Shown: positions 1 to 4,687 of the stretch, piece by piece
Layout: every line of letters begins with the position of its first letter
Numbering within the stretch: the first letter of the stretch is position 1
From: an uncultured Chloroflexota bacterium
Lineage (GTDB): Bacteria > Chloroflexota > Chloroflexia > Thermomicrobiales > UBA6265
DNA: 6,369 nucleotides
Assembly (NCBI GenBank): GCA_937901745.1
Contig: CALGSZ010000039.1
Coordinates: forward strand, 1-6,369
Direction: 5' to 3'
Made by a program: the position numbers and the translations under genes
Notes under the pieces: model-generated
Seen by the model: only the letters and a program-made list of their open reading frames with translations
Told to the model about the DNA's origin: nothing
Databases searched by the model: none

Positions 1-63
1 TAGCTCCCCGCGCTCGTCGAACGGGGTGAGGATGGCGGGCATGACGCGAGGTGGCGGAGTCAT
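1..63 (-). CDS. Dihydrodipicolinate synthase (DapA) family protein, N-terminal fragment
   Basis: Only the first 21 codons are present; the gene continues past the left edge. From the ATG at 63 the protein contains VMPAILTPFDERGEL, which matches the first strand of the DapA/N-acetylneuraminate lyase TIM-barrel family, where a hydrophobic stretch leads into TPF and then an acidic-Gly turn. Members are cytoplasmic class I aldolases that form a Schiff base on a lysine far downstream, so neither that lysine nor the substrate can be judged here. The family also includes aldolases of unknown substrate, so no gene symbol is given. No clear Shine-Dalgarno sequence precedes the ATG at 63 or the in-frame ATG at 42. 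It begins 37 bases after the TadG-like gene on the same strand with no visible terminator between, so read-through is possible, but a role in pilus assembly is not implied. Confidence 0.6.
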   Translation of the reverse strand, partial: MTPPPRVMPAILTPFDERGEL

Positions 64-100
64 GCCGTAAAGAGTACGACTTGAATGCGTGGATCGAGAC

Positions 101-1564
101 TCAGCGATACAACTCCGCTGTGTAGGGGTTGACCCCTCCCATCGTTGGAGGGTCGCCCCTCAGCATTTCCGGAAGAGCAGCGTCGGGCAAGAGTATTCCC
201 GATAACTGGCGAAGTTGCCAGTTGCCTCCCATGTTGAAAGTGCCCGGTTCCCCAGGATAAAAGACCTCGGTCGTTCCGCCCTTCTTCCACCAAGTCCCCT
301 GGAGCCAGGTGGCTTTATAACGGAGTATATGGCGCCATCCATTTCCGGACGGCCAGGTCGACTCCCAAAATTGTGGGACGTAGGCGAATCGTGGAGACTG
401 AGCAAGCGATTCGTCGAACAGCACCGCCGAGTACCCGCCATCGACGTAGTCCGTGAGGCATGCCACCATGTGCTGCCACGACCCCGGATGGTCGTCTGTT
501 CCATCACCGTCCCAGTCGAAGTCCGGGTTGCTGTTGTCAAACGACGACTTGGCGCATGATGCCGGAGTCGCTCCAGACGGTGAGCTCAGGAGGTAATACC
601 AGAGCGGCCGGTCGTCCAGGGAGTAGCCGAACACGGCTCGCTTGGGATTTGCCCCTTGCTGCAGTCGTGGTTTGAAGCCGCCCGGGATTGGCCCTGTAGC
701 TACCCCTTCGGCGAGCCCGTTGGAGAAGCCTTGGAATGTGTTGAGCGTGTCGGGCGTGTGCCCGGCGTCGATCTGGGCACAAGTATCCAGGATCTCGTTG
801 CCGGAAAGGCCATCCGGGTCCGGGACCACACGATGGTCGAGACCGACGGCGATATTGACCGCGATCACATCCTTTTTGGGGGATCCGGTGCAGTTCTTTG
901 TCGTTCCGAGTTCGCTGTTGCCATAGTGAGGTGACTCGAGGCCGCCGAAGTTGCCTTGATCGCCGCCATCGCATGGCGGCTCGGCAAGCCCGGCCGAGTT
1001 ATCCCGAAGACATACATGCTGCCCATCTCCAGCAGTCGCGAGGATTCCGAATGGCAGGATCCCTCCGCCGCCACGATTCGTGATGCGGGCGATGGCGTCG
1101 GCACCGGTTGAGAGTTCATCAACGCCCAGGACCCGGCCGAACGTCGTCTTGACTGTCTGAGGAGGTAGGTTCACACGGACATATCCAGCCGGGTCGACTG
1201 AGACGCAGTCGATGATGCTCGTCGGCCACCCGCTGGGGGCGGCTACAGGCACGAAGTTGTGTCCACTCGAGTTGAGCGTGGCGCGCTCTGGATCCGTGCA
1301 TGAGGCCCACTGCTCGACGGTGATGGATCCGGACGGAACGTTGCGCTCGGCGAAGTCGAGGATGTAGTCGCGAATGGTTGCGTTCGATCCAAGCGTTTCT
1401 ACAGCGCCCGCCATAGCGGCGACATCGGCTGCGGTCTGATCTCCGCGTCGTTCAGAGAAGCCCAATCCGAGGTCGATTGCGAAGGCTGCGATCCCGAGTA
1501 CCAGGATCAGGGCGGCACTTGCGAGGATCGCGACGGCGCCTTTCTCGCTGTTGTGTTTCAGCAT
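101..1564 (-). CDS. TadG-like pilus assembly protein (left copy), large cysteine-containing exported domain
   Basis: The protein has 487 residues. Residues 7-36 are a TadG/PilX-type anchor: a Lys-Gly-Ala start, a hydrophobic segment with LGIAAFAIDLG, then the family signature of an Arg-rich turn and DQTAADVAAMAGA (about residues 43-55). This matches the 'putative Flp pilus-assembly TadE/G-like' N-terminal domain. The G-x4-E glutamate of TadE pseudopilins is absent, so prepilin-peptidase cleavage is not expected. TTFGRVLGV at about 140-148 closes the first exported domain. Eight cysteines (89, 120, 185, 198, 225, 262, 337, 369) occur in the same order in the TadG-like protein at 4688-6061, as do CxDPE and D(D/N)RPLW. 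A DWDGDGTDD loop at 350-358 has the DxDxDGxxD pattern of calcium loops. The ATG at 1564 was chosen because it overlaps the TadE stop (ATGCTGA) and lies directly before the anchor; a GGA sits 8 bases upstream. Third-position GC is about 65% over the first 60 codons, against 80% in the right copy. The precise role in the pilus is unknown. Confidence 0.85.
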   Translation of the reverse strand: MLKHNSEKGAVAILASAALILVLGIAAFAIDLGLGFSERRGDQTAADVAAMAGAVETLGSNATIRDYILDFAERNVPSGSITVEQWASCTDPERATLNSSGHNFVPVAAPSGWPTSIIDCVSVDPAGYVRVNLPPQTVKTTFGRVLGVDELSTGADAIARITNRGGGGILPFGILATAGDGQHVCLRDNSAGLAEPPCDGGDQGNFGGLESPHYGNSELGTTKNCTGSPKKDVIAVNIAVGLDHRVVPDPDGLSGNEILDTCAQIDAGHTPDTLNTFQGFSNGLAEGVATGPIPGGFKPRLQQGANPKRAVFGYSLDDRPLWYYLLSSPSGATPASCAKSSFDNSNPDFDWDGDGTDDHPGSWQHMVACLTDYVDGGYSAVLFDESLAQSPRFAYVPQFWESTWPSGNGWRHILRYKATWLQGTWWKKGGTTEVFYPGEPGTFNMGGNWQLRQLSGILLPDAALPEMLRGDPPTMGGVNPYTAELYR

Positions 1565-2007
1565 GAAGCGGTTCCACTCGACCAACTGGAGGCAGGCTGC
1601 TCGAGCCGGAACTCCACTCGTGAGGTGAGGGTGTCTGGGTACAGGGCTCCGACGAAGGGAAGGGATGAGAAGCCAGTTAGTGAGCCTGCCTCGACAGTCA
1701 CCTCGACGCTGCCGGTGCTGCCGATCGTGCCTGCCCCTTCGTCCCACACGATCGTCACACCACCAGCGATGTCCATCGCGTCGCACACCGTCGAGGTCAT
1801 GTCAGCTGTCGATGCCGTGTTGACGGTGGCGAGTCTCGCTGCCTCTCGAGCCCCGTATCGCACGTCCTGTTGCTGGGAGATGAACCAGCCGAAGTCGACG
1901 ATTCCTATGACGAGCATCAAGAGCAGTGGCGCGACGAAAGCGAACTCAACAAGGGTCGCGCCGCGCTCGCGCGCGTTCGACCACATCAAAGATCCGGACC
2001 CATTCAT
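1558..2007 (-). CDS. TadE-like pseudopilin (left copy)
   Basis: A TadE-family minor pilin of 149 residues from the ATG at 2007. A short basic N-terminus leads to ERGATLVEFAFVAPLLL, giving the G-x4-E pattern (G16, E21) that type IV-like prepilin peptidases recognise, followed by a hydrophobic helix to about residue 39 and the typical YGAREAARLA stretch. The exported domain has only two cysteines, C75 and the C-terminal residue C149. It is a clear paralogue of the TadE at the right edge: both have TVC, RLEQ, a Trp-Ser near the end and a final Cys. The start is uncertain: the ATG at 1986 leaves 7 residues before RGA, as in the neighbouring TadE at 3678-4073, and neither start has a strong ribosome binding site. 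The gene overlaps the following tadG-like gene by 7 bases, implying translational coupling. Confidence 0.85.
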   Translation of the reverse strand: MNGSGSLMWSNARERGATLVEFAFVAPLLLMLVIGIVDFGWFISQQQDVRYGAREAARLATVNTASTADMTSTVCDAMDIAGGVTIVWDEGAGTIGSTGSVEVTVEAGSLTGFSSLPFVGALYPDTLTSRVEFRLEQPASSWSSGTASC

Positions 2008-2125
2008 TTCCCGTCCGAGTCTCCGAGCAGGGATCTTCGTTACAGCGGATTCGCCGAATGGGCCGATTGGCTCACGCCACGTCGGGCAAGTTGACTGAGA
2101 CACCTGTCCATCGGGGGAAGACTCT
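2008..2125. other. Divergent spacer between the left TadE gene and the plus-strand small gene
   Basis: This 118-base gap separates the minus-strand TadE start from the plus-strand start at 2126, so any promoters of the left tadE-tadG unit and of the small gene should lie here. A plus-strand TTGACT at 2091-2096 resembles a -35 box, but no -10-like hexamer follows at 16-18 bases. On the minus strand no convincing -35/-10 pair is seen. No hairpin with a T run is present. The plus-strand reading frame that runs through here is the antisense shadow of tadE. Confidence 0.4.
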
Positions 2126-2444
2126 GTGTACGTGGTCCTCTATCAGCCCGAATCTGTCGAACCGGAGGTTCGGTCCGTATGGAACCCCCAACGCCGCCGC
2201 TAGCGCGTTGCGCCGGATCGCCGCCTCTGCCGGGGCGCAGCTCGACGTCTCCTACTCCTCGCTGCTGGCCACCCTGGACTTGAAGATCGACGGCGAGCGT
2301 CACCGCTACCAGCTCCTGAAGGTAGCCTCGTCGGCCCAGCTGGACGTCCACTCCGAAGTGATCGAAGAACTGGCGGCCGAGGGGGCGATCGGGATCGACT
2401 TCCGTCACACCGAGCCGGCTCCGAGCCCGCTGTCGGGGTACTGA
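2126..2444 (+). CDS. Unrecognised small protein, reading frame apparently broken by one base in a C run
   Basis: This is the only plus-strand coding sequence in the window. From about 2184 to the TGA at 2442-2444 the frame with codons starting at 2184 encodes a protein-like sequence with GC at 75 of 84 third positions (from 2190), far above chance and unlike a shadow frame. That frame has no good start nearby. A second frame opens at 2099, has a GTG at 2126 preceded by GGGGGAAG at 5 bases, reads VYVVLYQPESVEPEVRSVWNP, and hits TAG at 2201-2203. Removing one C from the five at 2185-2189 joins the frames into one 105-residue protein, with helices around RRIAASAGAQL and SEVIEELAAEG and a strand-like IDGERHRYQLLKV. 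This could be a sequencing indel, a decayed gene or, less likely, programmed frameshifting. The alternative is a short product from TTG 2208. No family is recognised; there is no signal peptide or membrane segment. Confidence 0.5.
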
Positions 2445-2445
2445 A

Positions 2446-3666
2446 TCAGCTGACGAGCACGACTTCGGGCTTGCCGCCGCCCCACGGCATCTCGCCTCCG
2501 AGGATGTCGAAGTTGTTCTTGAGGCTGACGCGGAGGCCGATGACGGCGCCCTCCAGGGCCCCATTGTTGCCCATGTAGACGTGGCCATTGGGGGCATAGA
2601 CGGTGCCCTCGACTCGGGCGTTGTTGGACACGTCGATGGCCGTTGTGGTGCAACTGCCTCCGCCAGCGGTGCTCATGAGAGCGAGCCCGTCTACGAACGT
2701 GCCGCTGAACTCGGCGTTGTTCTTGATGTCGATTCTGCCTGTGGCGACGATCGTGACATTCGTGCCTGTGACGTTGTTCTTGACTGTCACGTTGCCTTCG
2801 ACGTAGTAGAGGCCTGACTCGATCGTCTCGTTGTTGCCGAGCTCCCAGTCCCCGACGATGTGGCGGTACTTGGCGCCAGCGCTCATCGCCTTGGCGCCAC
2901 CGGGAGCGAAGTCGGCGGCATCGAAAGGTGCAGGCAGCTCCAGACGCTCTCGCGCGGTGACCTTCAGTGGGTTCCACGTCGACGTGTTGTTCTTCCGCTC
3001 CAACGAGCCGACGTAAGTGGCGTTCGAGTTGTGGTTGTGTTCGGCGTTGTTCTTGATGGTGAGGCTGCCGTTGGTGTGGACCGGGCCGTTGACAACGGCG
3101 TTGTTTTCGACGACGAGGTCGCCTTCGGCATAGACCGGTCCGGTCACTTGGGTGTTGTTCTCGATGGTGAGGCCCGAAGCGCTATAGACGATTCCGGTGA
3201 CTTCGATGTTGTTGAGAACCTTGGTCTCGGAGCACGAAGAGCCGGTAGAGATCAGCGCGGCGTCCTTGCCCAGCGCTCCACCGCTCGTGCCGGGCACACA
3301 CTTGGCGGTAGCACTCGAGGAGACGCCGATCTGAGAGACACCCTGGGTGCGGCCGAATCCGGTGGTGACCTCCGCCGAGATGGTGACGGTGACTAGGTCG
3401 TCCTCCGCCGACACATCGACTCCGGTCGGGTAGCCGTTCGTGGTGGCGGATGCCAGCGCGGCGGCTTCGGGGTCCTCCCCATTGCACATCGCCCACGCCC
3501 CCGCCAATGCGGCGTTGTCGGCGGCGCCCTGGGTGTGGCGGCGCTCGTTGTATCCCATGCTGGCGTCCACCGCCAATGCGGCGAACCCCAGCAGCAACAG
3601 GAGGACCAGGGCGACGGTGACGAGCACCGCGCCTCTGTCTCGCGGATGTTCGGTGGGCTTCGTCAT
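2446..3666 (-). CDS. PilX/TadG-anchored pilus assembly protein with asparagine-pair beta-helix domain
   Basis: The protein has 406 residues. R11-G12 starts a Tad-type N-terminal anchor: a hydrophobic segment at 13-34 ending LGFAALAVDAS, then a NERRHTQ turn and GAADNAALAGA (about 47-57). There is no glutamate at the +5 position. TTGFGRTQGV (about 101-110) corresponds to TTFGRVLGV of the two TadG-like proteins. From about residue 150 to the end the chain is built of rungs marked by an Asn-Asn pair, mostly 17-20 residues apart, with the pattern hydrophobic-x-hydrophobic-x-NN, then G-P/T-V-Y and A-x-G. This is typical of right-handed beta-helices and resembles the C-terminal domains described as DUF7305 in PilX-type pilus assembly proteins. 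Phrases such as YYVEGNVTV and VYAPNGHVY fit that family. The ATG at 3666 is supported by AAGGA 6 bases upstream, overlapping the stop of the preceding tadE. It is probably an exported, membrane-tethered minor pilin or tip component; the ligand is unknown. Confidence 0.85.
   Translation of the reverse strand: MTKPTEHPRDRGAVLVTVALVLLLLLGFAALAVDASMGYNERRHTQGAADNAALAGAWAMCNGEDPEAAALASATTNGYPTGVDVSAEDDLVTVTISAEVTTGFGRTQGVSQIGVSSSATAKCVPGTSGGALGKDAALISTGSSCSETKVLNNIEVTGIVYSASGLTIENNTQVTGPVYAEGDLVVENNAVVNGPVHTNGSLTIKNNAEHNHNSNATYVGSLERKNNTSTWNPLKVTARERLELPAPFDAADFAPGGAKAMSAGAKYRHIVGDWELGNNETIESGLYYVEGNVTVKNNVTGTNVTIVATGRIDIKNNAEFSGTFVDGLALMSTAGGGSCTTTAIDVSNNARVEGTVYAPNGHVYMGNNGALEGAVIGLRVSLKNNFDILGGEMPWGGGKPEVVLVS
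2494..3219 (-). repeat. Coding tandem repeat: about eleven Asn-Asn beta-helix rungs
   Basis: Asn-Asn pairs occur at protein residues 152, 170, 188, 206, 226, 278, 297, 316, 348, 367 and 384 of the gene at 2446-3666. Spacings are 18, 18, 18, 20, 52, 19, 19, 32, 19 and 17; the two long gaps are insertions between rungs. At DNA level the pairs appear on the plus strand mostly as gttgtt, often followed by cttga, for example at 2512, 3154 and 3208. The period is in the amino acids and only loosely in the bases, so this is a protein solenoid rather than a DNA satellite. Confidence 0.8.
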
Positions 3667-3672
3667 GGTGAA

Positions 3673-3677
3673 TCCTT
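3673..3677 (-). promoter_or_regulatory. Ribosome binding site of the beta-helix gene
   Basis: On the minus strand AAGGA lies 6 bases before the ATG at 3666 and directly after the TAG of the upstream tadE (3680-3678). This decides the start in favour of ATG 3666 over the TTG at 3687 and suggests translation passes from one gene to the next. Confidence 0.75.
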
Positions 3678-4073
3678 CTAGGGACAAGCTCCTCCCAGCA
3701 TTTCGCCGGTGAAGGAGCGCGTGAGGACGATCTCCCCGCCCACCATGTTCCCGATCACCGGGGTGAGGAGGTCCACGGCGTGGGTGACGGTCACGGTGAC
3801 GGTGTTGTCCGCCGTCGAGCAGCTGACTCCCACATCAACGGGCGAGAGGGTTGGATAGTCGATGGAGGCGGTCGCCCGCTGCATCGCTCCGACAGGATCT
3901 TCCGGGTGGTATGAGGCGTACATGGCCCCTTCCTGGGCGGCGTCTTGGACGCCGATGTAGGTGAACAGCACCCGGCCGAGGTCGGCCACCCCCGTGGCCA
4001 GGAGGATCAAGAGCATGGCCACGAATGCCATCTCGACTGCGGCGGCGCCCCGGTCGTTCCAGTGCTCAGCCAC
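3678..4073 (-). CDS. TadE-like pseudopilin (second of a tandem pair)
   Basis: A 131-residue TadE-family protein. The N-terminus has eight residues before G9, and DRGAAAVEMAF gives the G-x4-E pattern (G9, E14) expected for prepilin-peptidase processing. A hydrophobic helix (about 10-32) is followed by DLGRVLFTYIGVQDAAQEGA, the usual TadE transition to the exported domain. That domain is short, with exactly two cysteines (C85 and C130, next to the end), and includes a beta-rich TVTVTVTHAV segment. The GTG start at 4073 has GGGAG 6 bases upstream and overlaps the TGA of the preceding tadE-like gene by 8 bases, so the two are probably translated as a coupled pair, much like tadE/tadF in known Tad loci. 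The gene immediately downstream begins 11 bases after its stop. It could be called TadF-like; sequence alone does not settle that. Confidence 0.85.
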   Translation of the reverse strand: MAEHWNDRGAAAVEMAFVAMLLILLATGVADLGRVLFTYIGVQDAAQEGAMYASYHPEDPVGAMQRATASIDYPTLSPVDVGVSCSTADNTVTVTVTHAVDLLTPVIGNMVGGEIVLTRSFTGEMLGGACP

Positions 4074-4623
4074 TGTTCTCTCCCATGAAGATGGTTCGGG
4101 CCTGCTCGGACTCGACGGTGAGTTCTCCGACGAGCCGGGAGATGAGCGGAATGGGGGAAGTGAACTCCGTAGTCACCTTCACCCGCACCCGGTCCTCTTT
4201 GTCGATGCCGGATGGCGTCCCGGCATCGCAACTCGTCTTCGCGGCCGTGCCCGGTCCCGAGTCGTAGACCACTTGGATGTCCGTTCGCCCCCAGTCGAGC
4301 ACGACCACTTTCGCTTCCGCGGCCCGTCGGATCCCCTCACAGTCCAAGTAGCGGGGGATGCCCGGGGTGTGGGGGGATTCGCCTACGGCGGCGGCGTAGC
4401 GAGCGCCTTCTCGTGCCGCCGATGAGACCGCCGTGTAGGTGGCGATACCCCGGCCGAACTCGATCACGCCGAAGATGAGGAGGAAAAGGAGCGGCGCGAC
4501 TAGGGCGTACTCGACGACGGTGGCTCCGCGTTGAGACTCGGTTGATGACGCGAACGAACGCAATGTGCCCTTCCCCAGATTCAGTAGGCGACGGAGAAGA
4601 TCGCCGCCTATCGGATGCCTCAC
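4066..4623 (-). CDS. TadE-like pseudopilin (first of a tandem pair)
   Basis: Up to 185 residues from a GTG at 4623. QRGATVVEYALVAPLLFLL carries the G-x4-E motif (G33, E38) and the membrane helix, followed by EFGRGIATYTAVSSAAREGARYAA, a textbook TadE pattern. The exported domain has two cysteines (95 and 132). The start is not settled. The GTG at 4623 has no Shine-Dalgarno sequence, whereas a TTG at 4563 has AAGG 5 bases upstream and would leave 11-12 residues before the Arg-Gly, closer to the other TadE proteins here. The longest form is listed. It lies 64 bases after the TadG-like gene, the largest gap inside the right block, so it may have its own promoter. Its end overlaps the next tadE by 8 bases. 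Confidence 0.85.
   Translation of the reverse strand: MRHPIGGDLLRRLLNLGKGTLRSFASSTESQRGATVVEYALVAPLLFLLIFGVIEFGRGIATYTAVSSAAREGARYAAAVGESPHTPGIPRYLDCEGIRRAAEAKVVVLDWGRTDIQVVYDSGPGTAAKTSCDAGTPSGIDKEDRVRVKVTTEFTSPIPLISRLVGELTVESEQARTIFMGENSG
4080..4084 (-). promoter_or_regulatory. Ribosome binding site of the second tandem tadE
   Basis: GGGAG on the minus strand, 6 bases before the GTG at 4073, inside the 3' end of the upstream tadE. It confirms the GTG start. Confidence 0.65.
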
Positions 4624-4636
4624 ACACGATGATCGG

Positions 4637-4646
4637 CACCCGGGTG
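4637..4646. promoter_or_regulatory. Ten-base perfect palindrome before the tandem tadE genes
   Basis: CACCCGGGTG reads the same on both strands and sits 13 bases upstream of the GTG at 4623. It could be an operator, but in GC-rich DNA a ten-base palindrome is not rare, and no T run follows that would make it a terminator. Confidence 0.15.
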
Positions 4647-4659
4647 TGCGGTCTGGATA

Positions 4660-4676
4660 GGTCTTTAGTCCCGATT
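4660..4676 (-). promoter_or_regulatory. Possible DosR-type box (GGGACTAAAGACC)
   Basis: The minus strand reads AATCGGGACTAAAGACC, 11 bases after the TadG-like stop and about 37 bases before the GTG at 4623. The core GGGACT-AA-AGACCT matches 12 of 14 positions of the mycobacterial DosR consensus GGGACTWWAGTCCC: the left half is perfect and the right half has two mismatches. This would suit control of the tandem tadE and beta-helix genes, but one imperfect site is weak evidence and no regulator is in view. Confidence 0.2.
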
Positions 4677-4687
4677 CTCGGAGTTCT

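Noticed and set aside
962..980. Perfect eight-base inverted repeat with a three-base loop (gccgccat / atggcggc)
   Set aside because: It lies in the middle of the left tadG-like coding sequence, encodes ordinary Pro-Pro-Cys-Asp-Gly-Gly codons and has no T run; probably chance in GC-rich DNA.
1553..2098. Plus-strand open frame opposite the left tadE
   Set aside because: The minus-strand frame over the same bases has a complete TadE signature; the plus-strand product has no recognisable domain and a shadow-like composition.
2091..2119. TTGACT as a plus-strand -35 box for the small gene
   Set aside because: The hexamer 17 bases downstream is GGGGAA, nothing like a -10 box.
2512..3213. Recurrent gttgttcttga strings as a possible CRISPR array or DNA repeat
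   Set aside because: The shared strings are short, the intervals are protein-coding with a regular amino-acid period, and flanking bases diverge; they are Asn-Asn codons of a protein repeat.
2860..3396. Plus-strand open frame with repeated Val-Val-Leu-Asp-Gly-like units
   Set aside because: It is the antisense shadow of the asparagine-pair repeats; the minus-strand frame has the anchor, ribosome binding site and family features.
4631..4668. TAAAG followed by GCCGATCA on the minus strand, resembling a FliA/WhiG (sigma-28) promoter
   Set aside because: The spacing between the TAAA and GCCGAT elements is about 26 bases, against about 15 in the consensus, so it cannot be read as one promoter.
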